This document shows positions 25,123-33,646 of a stretch of 64,000 bases of DNA, piece after piece; the stretch's first letter is position 1; each line of letters opens with the position of its first letter. Made by a program: the position numbers and the translations under genes. The DNA is taken from contig JAWKMO010000004.1 in assembly GCA_041392205.1 (NCBI GenBank), positions 124,001-188,000 on the forward strand, written 5' to 3'. A model generated the notes under the pieces. The model worked only from the letters and a program-made list of their open reading frames with translations, did no database searches and was not told the origin of the DNA. The DNA is from Halomarinibacterium sp041392205 (GTDB lineage Bacteria > Bacteroidota > Bacteroidia > Flavobacteriales > Flavobacteriaceae).

Positions 25123-25167
25123 ACTGATATATATCATATTTTCAGAATGGCAACCCGTATAATTTTA
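25123..25167 (+). promoter_or_regulatory. CRP/FNR-type operator and promoter of the cbb3 oxidase operon
   Basis: ACTGATATATATCATA (25123-25138), palindromic in TGATATATATCA, is followed by TAATTTTA (25160-25167). Centre-to-box distance is 36.5 bp. It drives ccoS-ccoNO-ccoQ-ccoP and so ties the oxidase to the local regulator. Confidence 0.78.
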
Positions 25168-25185
25168 CACAATAATTAACCAGAA

Positions 25186-25377
25186 ATGACAATCATTTAC
25201 ATGCTTCTTGCTATTAGTGTTTCAGTGGCGATTCTATTTTTTATTGCTTTTTTAATTTCAGTAAAAAGAGGGCAATATGAAGATACCTATACGCCTTCTG
25301 TACGCATGCTTTTTGAAGATGAAGTGATTAAAGAAATTTCTACAGATAATCCTAAAACCGAAACTGATAACCAATAA
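25186..25377 (+). CDS. ccoS: cbb3-type oxidase assembly protein CcoS
   Basis: A 63-residue single-span membrane protein (MTIIYMLLAISVSVAILFF) followed by the CcoS tail pattern KRGQYEDTYTPSVRMLFED (family: G-Q-F/Y-D-D). CcoS is required for cofactor insertion into cbb3 oxidase. Its stop is 2 bp before the ccoNO start. Confidence 0.93.
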   Translation: MTIIYMLLAISVSVAILFFIAFLISVKRGQYEDTYTPSVRMLFEDEVIKEISTDNPKTETDNQ

Positions 25378-25379
25378 TT

Positions 25380-27575
25380 ATGGAAGTAGAAAAGTTTTAT
25401 TACGACAACAAAATCGTTAAAAATTTCCTCTATGCTACCCTTATTTGGGGTATTGTAGGGATGAGTGTTGGGCTGCTATTAGCCTTTATGTTTTTGTTTC
25501 CTAACCTTACAGAGGGTATTTCCTGGCTTAGCTTTGGGCGCTTACGCCCCTTGCATACCAATGCCGTTATTTTTGCCTTTGTTGGGAATGCCATCTTTGC
25601 GGGAGTGTATTACTCTTTGCAACGATTGCTGAAAGCTAGAATGTGGAGTAACTTTTTAAGTAATTTTAATTTTTGGGGCTGGCAGTTAATTATTGTTGCT
25701 GCTGCCATTACGCTTCCTTTGGGTATTACTACTTCCAAAGAGTACGCAGAACTAGAATGGCCTATTGATATTGCAATTGCTTTAGTTTGGGTAGCTTTTG
25801 GAGCGAATATGATTGGAACCATTCTTAAAAGAAGACAGCGTCACTTGTATGTTGCCATTTGGTTTTATTTGGCAACGTTTGTAACGGTTGCGGTGCTTCA
25901 TATTGTAAATAGTATAGAGCTACCCGTAAGCTTTTTGAAAAGTTATTCGGCCTACGCAGGAGTGCAAGATGCTTTGGTGCAATGGTGGTACGGACATAAT
26001 GCGGTGGCATTTTTTCTAACCACTCCATTTTTAGGATTGATGTATTATTTTGTCCCCAAAGCAGCCAATAGACCTGTTTATTCCTATAAGTTGTCGATAG
26101 TTCACTTTTGGTCTTTAATATTTATCTATATATGGGCAGGACCACACCATTTGTTGTATAGTGCTTTACCCGATTGGGCTCAAAGTTTGGGTGTTGCTTT
26201 TTCGGTAATGCTTATTGCTCCCTCTTGGGGAGGAATGATTAACGGTTTGTTGACTCTCCGTGGTGCATGGGATAAAGTAAGAACAAGCCCGGTATTAAAA
26301 TTTATGGTGGTAGCCATTACTGGGTATGGTATGGCAACTTTTGAAGGCCCCATGTTATCCTTAAAAAATGTAAATGCTATTGCTCACTTTACCGATTGGA
26401 TTATTGCACACGTTCACGTAGGCGCTTTGGCTTGGAATGGGTTCCTAACCTTTGGAATGGTGTATTGGTTAGTGCCTAAATTATTCAAAACCAATCTTTG
26501 GTCAACTAGATTAGCAAACGCTCACTTCTGGATTGGTACTCTAGGAATCATTATGTATGCCTTGCCTATGTATGTGGCTGGTTTTGTACAGGCGTTTATG
26601 TGGAAACAATTCAATCCCGATGGAACCCTTACTTATGGGAATTTTTTGGAAACCGTAAGTGAAATTATTCCTATGTATTGGATGAGAGCTATAGGAGGTT
26701 CCCTGTACATAGTAGGTATGGTGATGTTATTATATAATATCGTTGCGACCATTCGTCAAGGAAGTAAGGTTACCGACGAACTTGCCGAAGCGGCTCCGCT
26801 ACCAAAAGTAACAAAACATAGAACCGGAAAAGAAGGGTACCATACTTGGCTGGAAAGACGTCCTGTAAAGCTTACCATCTATGCAACTATTGCTATTTTA
26901 ATTGGGGGAATAGTTCAAATTATACCCTCTTTATTGGTCGATGATTATGTCCCTAAAATTACAAGTGTAAAGCCTTACACTCCATTAGAATTAGAAGGAC
27001 GAGACATCTACATCCGGGAAAGCTGTAATGCGTGTCATTCACAAATGGTACGCCCTTTTAGAAGCGAAGTAGAACGATATGGCGAATATTCAAAATCGGG
27101 AGAATATGTGTATGATCATCCCTTCCTTTGGGGAAGTAAACGAACAGGCCCCGATTTATTTAGGGTAGGAGGAAAGTATAGTGATAACTGGCATTTTAAT
27201 CACTTTTACGACCCTCAAACCACTTCTTCAGGTTCTATCATGCCATCCTATAAATGGATCATTAAAAATGAATTGGACAAATCGCTTACCAAAAAGAAAA
27301 TGGAAGCAATGGTCTCACTTGGGGTCCCTTATACCGAAGAGGATATTGCTAGAGCACAAGAATGGATGACAGAACAAGGAACTAAAATTGAACAAAACCT
27401 TTTTAGTGATCCCGATTTCGCAAAAACCTATGAAAACGACAAAAAATACGCGCAAGAAAATAATGAAGACTTTGTTGAAATGCGAAATAGAGAAGTAGTA
27501 GCTCTTATTGCTTACCTCCAACGATTAGGTACCGATATTAAAGTGAAAACTAACGAGAATGTAACGAACAACTAA
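25380..27575 (+). CDS. ccoNO: cbb3 oxidase fused subunit I/II (CcoN-CcoO)
   Basis: A 731-residue fusion, normal for Bacteroidota. Residues about 1-480 are CcoN, the haem-copper catalytic subunit with twelve membrane helices. Histidine ligands lie in WWYGHNAVAF, GPHHLLY (CuB) and IIAHVHVGALAWNG (low- and high-spin haem region). Residues about 500-731 are CcoO, a membrane-anchored monohaem cytochrome c with the CNACH site and a methionine ligand in SIMPSYKW. The enzyme reduces O2 with high affinity and pumps protons. It is the main gene of the FNR-type operon. Confidence 0.96.
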   Translation: MEVEKFYYDNKIVKNFLYATLIWGIVGMSVGLLLAFMFLFPNLTEGISWLSFGRLRPLHTNAVIFAFVGNAIFAGVYYSLQRLLKARMWSNFLSNFNFWGWQLIIVAAAITLPLGITTSKEYAELEWPIDIAIALVWVAFGANMIGTILKRRQRHLYVAIWFYLATFVTVAVLHIVNSIELPVSFLKSYSAYAGVQDALVQWWYGHNAVAFFLTTPFLGLMYYFVPKAANRPVYSYKLSIVHFWSLIFIYIWAGPHHLLYSALPDWAQSLGVAFSVMLIAPSWGGMINGLLTLRGAWDKVRTSPVLKFMVVAITGYGMATFEGPMLSLKNVNAIAHFTDWIIAHVHVGALAWNGFLTFGMVYWLVPKLFKTNLWSTRLANAHFWIGTLGIIMYALPMYVAGFVQAFMWKQFNPDGTLTYGNFLETVSEIIPMYWMRAIGGSLYIVGMVMLLYNIVATIRQGSKVTDELAEAAPLPKVTKHRTGKEGYHTWLERRPVKLTIYATIAILIGGIVQIIPSLLVDDYVPKITSVKPYTPLELEGRDIYIRESCNACHSQMVRPFRSEVERYGEYSKSGEYVYDHPFLWGSKRTGPDLFRVGGKYSDNWHFNHFYDPQTTSSGSIMPSYKWIIKNELDKSLTKKKMEAMVSLGVPYTEEDIARAQEWMTEQGTKIEQNLFSDPDFAKTYENDKKYAQENNEDFVEMRNREVVALIAYLQRLGTDIKVKTNENVTNN

Positions 27576-27587
27576 AAACAATGTACT

Positions 27588-27785
27588 ATGTTAAAGTTTG
27601 TAAAAGGAAATTTGGAAAATATTGATGGAGTAGCTATCTACCCCATTATATCCCTACTTATATTTTTCACCTTTTTTCTATTGCTTTTTTGGTGGGTATT
27701 TACAGCTAAAAAAGCCTATATAAAGGAAGTGAGTAATATCCCCTTAGAAAAAGAAGATAACACCAACCTAAATATTAAAGCATGA
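27588..27785 (+). CDS. ccoQ: cbb3 oxidase small subunit CcoQ
   Basis: A 65-residue single-span protein with the helix YPIISLLIFFTFFLLLFWWVF followed by TAKKAYIKEVSNIPLE, a typical CcoQ/FixQ pattern. CcoQ stabilises the interaction of CcoP with the catalytic core. It lies between ccoNO and ccoP and overlaps ccoP by 4 bp. Confidence 0.88.
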   Translation: MLKFVKGNLENIDGVAIYPIISLLIFFTFFLLLFWWVFTAKKAYIKEVSNIPLEKEDNTNLNIKA

Positions 27786-28756
27786 AATCAATAGCATCTT
27801 ATTTACGAGTCATAGCCTTTATGCTAATTGCCTTTTTGCTACTAGAGTTTACCATCGATTCTGGTACACAAATGGCGATAGAAAAATATCCTATTATTTG
27901 GGGAGTTTTGGCAATGCTTTTTTTATTTGCCGTAGCTGTTGAAATAATTGCCGAAAGTTTAAAAAGCATCTTATATAGAGGACTTTCTGAAGAAGCTAAA
28001 GAAAAATTCCTTGCTTCCGAAAAACTAAGAAAAGAACAACAATTTTCTGGAATTAAAAAAAGCTATAAAAAGCTATTAGGCTCAAAACCAATAGAACAAG
28101 AAGGGGAAATTGTTTTAGATCATAATTATGACGGTATTAAAGAGCTAGATAACAAACTTCCACCTTGGTGGCTCTATGGCTTTTATATCACCATTATTTT
28201 TGCAGGTATCTATTTGGTACGATACCACATTTTTGATGGAACAAAGCAAGCCAAAGAATTTGAAATTGAAATGGAAGAAGCTCGTCTTGCCGTTGAAGAA
28301 TATAAAAAAACAGCAAAAGGTTTGGTCGATGCAAATACTGTTGAAATACTAACGGAAGCTTCAGACTTAGCCGCAGGAAAAACCATTTTTGAAACCAATT
28401 GTATTGCCTGCCACAAAGCTGATGGAGGAGGGGGTATAGGTCCTAATCTTACCGATGCTTATTGGATTTTAGGCGGGGGCATTAAAAATGTGTTTACCAC
28501 GGTTTCAGAAGGAGGTCGCGACGGAAAAGGAATGGTTTCATGGAAAACCGAACTTTCTCCACTAGAAATAGCACAAGTGGCTAGTTATGTATTAACCTTT
28601 CAAGGAACTACTCCTGCAGAACCTAAAGCTCCCGAAGGGGAAATTTGGGTAAATCCAGAGATAGAAAAAGAAGCAGAAAAATTACCTATAGAAACGAGTA
28701 TAGATTCTACCGCAGTAATTGATTCTACAAGTGCCACTATTTCAATTAGGAACTAA
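27782..28756 (+). CDS. ccoP: cbb3 oxidase subunit III (CcoP), one haem site
   Basis: A 324-residue protein with two N-terminal membrane helices, the CcoP N-terminal domain (DGIKELDNKLPPWWLYGFYITIIFAGIYLV) and a C-terminal cytochrome c domain. Only one CxxCH (CIACH) is present, while classical CcoP carries two haems. The second domain seems to be missing rather than mutated, because the spacer between the last helix and CIACH is too short (about 70 residues, charged). The acidic, T/S-rich tail of about 40 residues is low complexity. It passes electrons to CcoO. Confidence 0.92.
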   Translation: MKSIASYLRVIAFMLIAFLLLEFTIDSGTQMAIEKYPIIWGVLAMLFLFAVAVEIIAESLKSILYRGLSEEAKEKFLASEKLRKEQQFSGIKKSYKKLLGSKPIEQEGEIVLDHNYDGIKELDNKLPPWWLYGFYITIIFAGIYLVRYHIFDGTKQAKEFEIEMEEARLAVEEYKKTAKGLVDANTVEILTEASDLAAGKTIFETNCIACHKADGGGGIGPNLTDAYWILGGGIKNVFTTVSEGGRDGKGMVSWKTELSPLEIAQVASYVLTFQGTTPAEPKAPEGEIWVNPEIEKEAEKLPIETSIDSTAVIDSTSATISIRN

Positions 28757-28762
28757 ATAACC

Positions 28763-28798
28763 AAAACCTCCTTTTTATCTAAATAAGGAGGTTTTTAA
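28763..28798 (+). terminator. Terminator after ccoP
   Basis: AAAACCTCCTT pairs with AAGGAGGTTTTT around an 8-9 base loop, followed by a T-rich tail. It separates the oxidase structural operon from ccoG, and could allow partial readthrough. Confidence 0.75.
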
Positions 28799-28810
28799 TA
28801 AAAAATTGCT

Positions 28811-30232
28811 TTGGAAACCCCAGAAGACGAAATTTTCCGCGATAGTATTGCTACCATAAACAAGGAGGGTAAGCGCGCTTGGATTTATCCAAAAAAACCT
28901 TTCGGAAATTTTTATAAATACCGAAAATTAGTAAGTTACCTGTTACTTACAATCCTTTTTGCTTCTCCCTTTATAAAGATTAATGGGAATCAATTTATTT
29001 TATTAAACGTACTCGAAAGACGTTTCAATATTTTTGGGTATCCTTTTTGGCCACAAGATTTCCATCTCGTCGTTATTATGATGCTTATTGGGGTGGTATT
29101 TGTCATTTTTTTTACGGTTGCCTTTGGAAGACTATTTTGTGGTTGGATTTGCCCACAAACCATTTTTATGGAGATGGTTTTCCGTAGAATTGAGTATTGG
29201 ATTGAGGGAGATAAAGGAAAACAAATACGCTTAGCAAAACAGCCATGGAATGCCGAAAAAATTCAAAAAAAAGGACTTAAATGGTTTGTGTTTTTTATTA
29301 TTTCCTTTTTAATTGCTAATGTATTTTTAGCCTATTTAATAGGGAGTGATAAATTATTGGAATATATTTCTGAAGGTCCAGCAGAAAATGTAAGTACCTT
29401 AATTTCATTACTCATTTTTACAGCAGTTTTCTATTTCATATTTGCTTGGTTTCGGGAGCAAGTATGCATCATCGCTTGCCCTTATGGACGATTACAAGGG
29501 GTTCTTTTAGATAACAAATCTATAGTAGTGGCGTATGATCATAAACGGGGAGAAAAAGAGGCTGGAAGAGCAAAATTTAACAAACAAGAAGATCGAGCAG
29601 CTACAGGAAAAGGAGATTGTATTGATTGTTTTCAGTGTGTTCATGTATGCCCAACAGGTATTGATATTAGAAACGGTACACAATTGGAGTGCGTTAATTG
29701 TACCGCTTGTATCGATGCGTGTGACCATATAATGGAGTCGGTTAATTTACCCAAAGGGCTCATTCGGTATGCTAGTGAAGATGCTATCGAAAAGAAAGCA
29801 AAATTTAAGTTCAATGCCCGTTTAAAAGGCTATTCGGCAGTGCTATTTATCTTACTTGGGGTATTTTCTGGAATGCTTTTTTTGCGAAATGATTTAGAGG
29901 CAAGGGTGTTGCGATTGCCAGGCCAATTATACGAACACAAAGAAAACAATATCATTAGTAATGTATATACCTATAAATTGGTGAATAAAACAACCCAAGA
30001 TATTACCAATGTACATTTCAAATTACTATCGCACAAAGGAGAGATTAAATTAGTTAAAAATGATCGCTTTAGTGTAGAAAAGCAAGAAATTGAAGAAGGT
30101 ACGTTATTTATTGAAATGAATGCCAGCGAAATAAAAGGCGATAAAACAAAAATAAAGATAGGAGTGTACGAAGGAGATACACTAATTGAAACAACTAAAA
30201 CCACATTCTTGGGTCCAAGAAGCTATAAATAA
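28811..30232 (+). CDS. ccoG: cbb3 oxidase accessory ferredoxin-like protein CcoG
   Basis: A 473-residue membrane protein (RdxA/FixG family) with five predicted membrane segments and two 4Fe-4S cluster motifs (CIDCFQCVHVCPTG and CVNCTACIDACD), plus a periplasmic C-terminal Ig-like domain. It is involved in copper reduction for cbb3 biogenesis. The start is a TTG at 28811, giving METPEDEIFRDSI, which fits the N-terminus conserved in relatives; no ATG is available. It is followed 7 bp later by ccoH. Confidence 0.93.
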   Translation: METPEDEIFRDSIATINKEGKRAWIYPKKPFGNFYKYRKLVSYLLLTILFASPFIKINGNQFILLNVLERRFNIFGYPFWPQDFHLVVIMMLIGVVFVIFFTVAFGRLFCGWICPQTIFMEMVFRRIEYWIEGDKGKQIRLAKQPWNAEKIQKKGLKWFVFFIISFLIANVFLAYLIGSDKLLEYISEGPAENVSTLISLLIFTAVFYFIFAWFREQVCIIACPYGRLQGVLLDNKSIVVAYDHKRGEKEAGRAKFNKQEDRAATGKGDCIDCFQCVHVCPTGIDIRNGTQLECVNCTACIDACDHIMESVNLPKGLIRYASEDAIEKKAKFKFNARLKGYSAVLFILLGVFSGMLFLRNDLEARVLRLPGQLYEHKENNIISNVYTYKLVNKTTQDITNVHFKLLSHKGEIKLVKNDRFSVEKQEIEEGTLFIEMNASEIKGDKTKIKIGVYEGDTLIETTKTTFLGPRSYK

Positions 30233-30239
30233 TTAGGAT

Positions 30240-30686
30240 ATGAAAATTAACTGGGGTACTGGAATTGTTATTGGAATGATAACATTTATTGGTTTTATTA
30301 TGTACATGGTGGTGATTATGCTCACCAATAAAGAATACGATCATGACTTGGTGACAGAGAATTATTACGCAAAGGATTTAGTATATCAAAACGAAATCGA
30401 TGCAGAAAAGAAGGCCAATTCTTTTACGACTAAAATTAGAATAGAAAAAACAGCTCAAGGATTACAAGTCTTCTTTCCTGAAGAATTACAAGGAAAAGCC
30501 GTAACAGGAACCATTCAAATGTATCGCCCTTCCAATGAAAAATTAGATTTCCAAATTCCTTTAAAAATGGAAGATTTAAAAGCATTAATTCCAAATTCAA
30601 AGTTAGTGGCGGGTAGTTGGAAGGTAATTATCGATTGGGAAATGGAAGGCGATAAATATTTATTTAAAAAAGCAATCGTGTATTAA
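30240..30686 (+). CDS. ccoH: FixH-family protein (CcoH)
   Basis: A 148-residue membrane-anchored protein with one N-terminal helix (GIVIGMITFIGFIMYMVVIM) and the FixH beta-domain containing LVTENYYAKDLVYQNEID. Family members help assemble cbb3 oxidase. It lies 7 bp after ccoG and 1 bp before the next gene. Confidence 0.9.
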   Translation: MKINWGTGIVIGMITFIGFIMYMVVIMLTNKEYDHDLVTENYYAKDLVYQNEIDAEKKANSFTTKIRIEKTAQGLQVFFPEELQGKAVTGTIQMYRPSNEKLDFQIPLKMEDLKALIPNSKLVAGSWKVIIDWEMEGDKYLFKKAIVY

Positions 30687-30687
30687 A

Positions 30688-31425
30688 ATGTTTGTAACGG
30701 CGCTTATTTTAGGGGTTTTGGGAAGCTTCCATTGTGTAGGAATGTGCGGTCCTATTGCTTTTTTATTGCCGTTAGATAGAAATAATTCAACTAAAAAATA
30801 CAGTCAGTTGTTTTTGTATCACTTCGGAAGGCTTTTTACCTACAGTGTCTTGGGATTGCTCTTCGGAATGTTAGGAAAAGGGCTTAACCTATTTGGGTTC
30901 CAACAAAAGGTTTCTATCGGGATTGGAATTATTATGATTTTAGTAATTATTATTCCGCAGAAACATATAAAAAAATTTTCCATTTCAAAACCTATTTATG
31001 TTGCGGTTTCTAAAGTGAAAAGTGCGCTGGGCACTCAGCTTAAAAAGAGAACACCCGATACCTTTTTTACCATCGGGTTTTTAAACGGATTTTTGCCCTG
31101 CGGATTGGTTTATATGGCAATTTTTGGCGCTATTGCCTCTGGAAGTTTATTTGAGGGAAGTTTGTATATGTTGGGTTTCGGTTTAGGGACCCTTCCATTA
31201 ATGACCACAGCCATATACCTTGGCAATTTTTTAAAAGGAGATTTACGACAAAAAATTAGAAAAGCCATTCCCGTATTTGTTGTCATGGTGGGCTGTTTTT
31301 TTATTTTACGCGGAATGGGATTAGGAATCCCGTATGTATCACCAAAACCAGTTACTAATAGGGTAGATGCCAATTACAATTGCCACTTAATTTCGGTAAA
31401 TGAATACAAAAATGTTGAACCTTAA
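30688..31425 (+). CDS. TauE/SafE-like membrane protein (CcoH-linked, copper/cytochrome assembly)
   Basis: A 245-residue polytopic protein of the UreH/DsbD-like transmembrane group, with the motifs SFHCVGMCGP near the N-terminus and NGFLPCGLVYMA in the middle; the paired cysteines suggest metal or thiol handling. Genes of this type follow ccoGH in many Bacteroidota. It is therefore likely to aid copper delivery or cytochrome maturation of the oxidase. The C-terminus (DANYNCHLISVNEYK) is soluble. Confidence 0.8.
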   Translation: MFVTALILGVLGSFHCVGMCGPIAFLLPLDRNNSTKKYSQLFLYHFGRLFTYSVLGLLFGMLGKGLNLFGFQQKVSIGIGIIMILVIIIPQKHIKKFSISKPIYVAVSKVKSALGTQLKKRTPDTFFTIGFLNGFLPCGLVYMAIFGAIASGSLFEGSLYMLGFGLGTLPLMTTAIYLGNFLKGDLRQKIRKAIPVFVVMVGCFFILRGMGLGIPYVSPKPVTNRVDANYNCHLISVNEYKNVEP

Positions 31426-31436
31426 AATATATTCTT

Positions 31437-31580
31437 ATGATTCTTAATAATATACCTTTAGTTAATTGGAGTAATGGCGTCATTATGATTGGTGTTTTTG
31501 CTCTTGTGTGTATCATTTTAATTGTTATACTCATTAATTTTATGAGCAGCGGCAGTAAGAAAGAAGATAATAAAGACTAA
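31437..31580 (+). CDS. 47-residue single-span membrane protein at the end of the cco cluster
   Basis: A short frame starting MILNNIPLVNWSNGVIM has one hydrophobic helix (IMIGVFALVCIILIVILINF) and a charged, lysine-rich tail (SSGSKKEDNKD). It is 11 bp downstream of the TauE/SafE-like gene and just before a strong terminator, so it is the last gene of the ccoG operon. It resembles small helper subunits in layout, but I cannot name it. Its good codon usage and the terminator support it as real. Confidence 0.65.
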   Translation: MILNNIPLVNWSNGVIMIGVFALVCIILIVILINFMSSGSKKEDNKD

Positions 31581-31606
31581 TTCAATAAAAAAAAATTCCA
31601 TAAAAG

Positions 31607-31641
31607 AAACGGGTATTCTAATTGCGGAGTTACCCGTTTTT
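31607..31641 (+). terminator. Terminator of the ccoG-ccoH operon
   Basis: AAACGGGTA (31607-31615) pairs with TACCCGTTT (31631-31639), followed by TT. A strong intrinsic terminator. Confidence 0.85.
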
Positions 31642-31749
31642 GGTATAAAAGAAGAAGGCATCAGGATAGTTAGAACAAATAACTTAATAACAATTCTTAA
31701 TAACTTTTACCGTAAGTTTTGGGCTAAAGTTCCTACTTTTATAACCTCA

Positions 31750-31757
31750 TAAATTTG
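31750..31757 (+). promoter_or_regulatory. -7 element for trxB
   Basis: TAAATTTG matches TAnnTTTG and lies 13 bp before the trxB ATG. No clear -33 motif at the usual distance. Confidence 0.4.
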
Positions 31758-31769
31758 AAGTTTTTAACC

Positions 31770-32738
31770 ATGTCAAACACTATTGAAAGAATAAAATGCT
31801 TAATTATTGGCTCAGGACCAGCGGGATATACCGCTGCCATTTATGCAGCTAGAGCCGATCTTAAACCCATAATGTATACAGGAATGGAGCCTGGTGGACA
31901 ATTAACTACTACTACCGAAGTAGATAATTTTCCAGGGTATCCAGAAGGAATAGATGGCCCCACTATGATGGTCCAATTGCAACAACAAGCCGAGCGCTTT
32001 GGCACCGAAGTTCGCATAGGAATGGTAACAGCAGTAGATTTTAGTGAGGAAGTTGGAGGAATCCATAAAGTTACTGTCGATCATACCATTCAAATTGAAG
32101 CTGAAACGGTTATTATTTCAACGGGTGCTACAGCAAAATACTTAGGATTACCCAGCGAGCAACGGTTACGCGGTGGGGGAGTGTCTGCCTGTGCCGTGTG
32201 TGACGGATTTTTTTATAAAGGACAGGATGTGGCTATTGTTGGGGCGGGTGATACCGCTGCCGAAGAAGCCACCTATCTGGCCAATATTTGTAATAAAGTG
32301 ACCATGTTGGTACGTAAAGACCAAATGCGGGCATCAAAAGCCATGCAACATCGTGTTAATGCTACTAAAAATCTGGAAGTACGATACAATACTGAAGTTG
32401 ATGAGGTTTTAGGAGATATGGTGGTAGAAGGGTTGCGAATAGTAAATAACCAAACCGGAGAGAAAGAAGAGATTGCCATTACTGGATTGTTTATCGCCAT
32501 AGGGCACAAACCCAATACCGATATTTTTAAAGGACAATTGGACATGGACGAAACGGGCTATTTAATTACTAAAGGGAAGAGCACCAAAACCAATAAACCC
32601 GGTGTTTTTGCCAGTGGTGATGTACAGGATAAAGAATACCGACAAGCGGTGACTGCTGCAGGTACGGGCTGTATGGCGGCCTTAGATGCTGAACGGTATT
32701 TAGCAGCCGTAGAAAGTAAAGAAGAAGTGGAAGCTTAA
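31770..32738 (+). CDS. trxB: Thioredoxin-disulfide reductase
   Basis: A 322-residue flavoprotein. It carries the FAD motif GSGPAGYTAAIYAARA (near the N-terminus), the redox centre CAVC (CAVCDGFF), the NADPH motif VGAGDTAAEEATYL, and the C-terminal FAD motif GVFASGDVQD. It passes electrons from NADPH to thioredoxin, as encoded at 13.9 kb. Start at ATG 31770 (MSNTIERIKCLIIG) is taken because the upstream in-frame codon coincides with the promoter. Terminator follows. Confidence 0.95.
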   Translation: MSNTIERIKCLIIGSGPAGYTAAIYAARADLKPIMYTGMEPGGQLTTTTEVDNFPGYPEGIDGPTMMVQLQQQAERFGTEVRIGMVTAVDFSEEVGGIHKVTVDHTIQIEAETVIISTGATAKYLGLPSEQRLRGGGVSACAVCDGFFYKGQDVAIVGAGDTAAEEATYLANICNKVTMLVRKDQMRASKAMQHRVNATKNLEVRYNTEVDEVLGDMVVEGLRIVNNQTGEKEEIAITGLFIAIGHKPNTDIFKGQLDMDETGYLITKGKSTKTNKPGVFASGDVQDKEYRQAVTAAGTGCMAALDAERYLAAVESKEEVEA

Positions 32739-32756
32739 TATGAATATCGTATAATG

Positions 32757-32788
32757 AAAAAACCGAAGCATTGCTTCGGTTTTTTTGT
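32757..32788 (+). terminator. Terminator after trxB
   Basis: AAACCGAAGCA (32760-32770) pairs with TGCTTCGGTTT (32772-32782), followed by TTTTT. It also serves the convergent minus-strand gene. Confidence 0.85.
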
Positions 32789-32793
32789 TTAAC

Positions 32794-33573
32794 CTAGTCT
32801 ATTTTAATTGCCTCTTCTACAAGATTACCATTTTCAAAGACTTTTAGTTTTGTAATATTTCCCATTTCATTTCGAATAAATTCAAAGGTTAAAGGGGCTT
32901 GGTCGTGGGAAAACGTAAATTCCCCTTTTGTAATTAATTTAGATTGCATTTTCCCAGCTTGTATAAATAATGACCCATCTTCTATTGATATTGTAACTTT
33001 CCCTGTTGTAGGAGCTTCATAACTGCCAGTAAACTTTTTCAATTCACTTAGGGAAAGCGTTACTAATGTTTCATTTTTAATCACACTGTTTGATTTGTGG
33101 TCATAACTTAAGACTCGGGTTAATTTCCATTCATTATTTTCCATTATCCATAAGTGGGTAAATGCTGCCGTACTCCCGGCATGTTCTGGGGTATTGCCTG
33201 TTTTTTCAAAAAAACGATGCGTCCCCATTTGTATGGCTCCATATAGTTTTCCGTTATCAAATAAGGGAAATACTTTTAGGGTACCCACCAATTCTCTTCT
33301 AGATTTGGTTGGGTTATTAGGGTTGCAAATACCTTGCTTCATTCCAATAAGAAAGGTTTCTTTTGAATTTGTTATGCCGCTTTGGTCATGGTAAAATTCA
33401 AAGTCTTCTGAAATAAGCTCCTGCAAATAGTTAGATTCACAGGCATTAAAAGCTCTGTCAAATAGTAAACTATCTTTTGCTTTTAAAGTTTGAAATAATT
33501 CTGAATTAATTTCAATTTGAGCATAGCTAAAACTGAAGTTGAGTAAATATAATAAGGGTATAAAGAATTTCAT
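32794..33573 (-). CDS. Secreted SnoaL/NTF2-like (DUF4440) domain protein
   Basis: A 259-residue exported protein: signal peptide (MKFFIPLLYLLNFSFSYAQ), an NTF2-like domain with the pattern DRAFNACESNYLQELISEDFEFYHDQSG (about 40-67), and WIMENNEWKLTRVLSYDH, followed by a C-terminal domain of about 80 residues with beta-strands (LKKFTGSYEAPTTGKVTISIED). The second domain resembles the beta-lactamase-associated C-terminal repeat. The substrate is unknown. The start is fixed by the signal peptide at 33573. Confidence 0.78.
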   Translation of the reverse strand: MKFFIPLLYLLNFSFSYAQIEINSELFQTLKAKDSLLFDRAFNACESNYLQELISEDFEFYHDQSGITNSKETFLIGMKQGICNPNNPTKSRRELVGTLKVFPLFDNGKLYGAIQMGTHRFFEKTGNTPEHAGSTAAFTHLWIMENNEWKLTRVLSYDHKSNSVIKNETLVTLSLSELKKFTGSYEAPTTGKVTISIEDGSLFIQAGKMQSKLITKGEFTFSHDQAPLTFEFIRNEMGNITKLKVFENGNLVEEAIKID

Positions 33574-33578
33574 AATGT

Positions 33579-33620
33579 CAAAAATAAAAGCCCGAAGCAC
33601 TATGGACTTCACTTCGGGCT
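33579..33620 (-). terminator. Terminator of the head-GIN operon
   Basis: On the minus strand AGCCCGAAG pairs with CTTCGGGCT around a 14-base loop, followed by TTTTATTTT. It ends the transcript coming from 37.1 kb. Confidence 0.75.
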
Positions 33621-33646
33621 TAGGGTTGGTTAGGGTTAAGTTGTAG

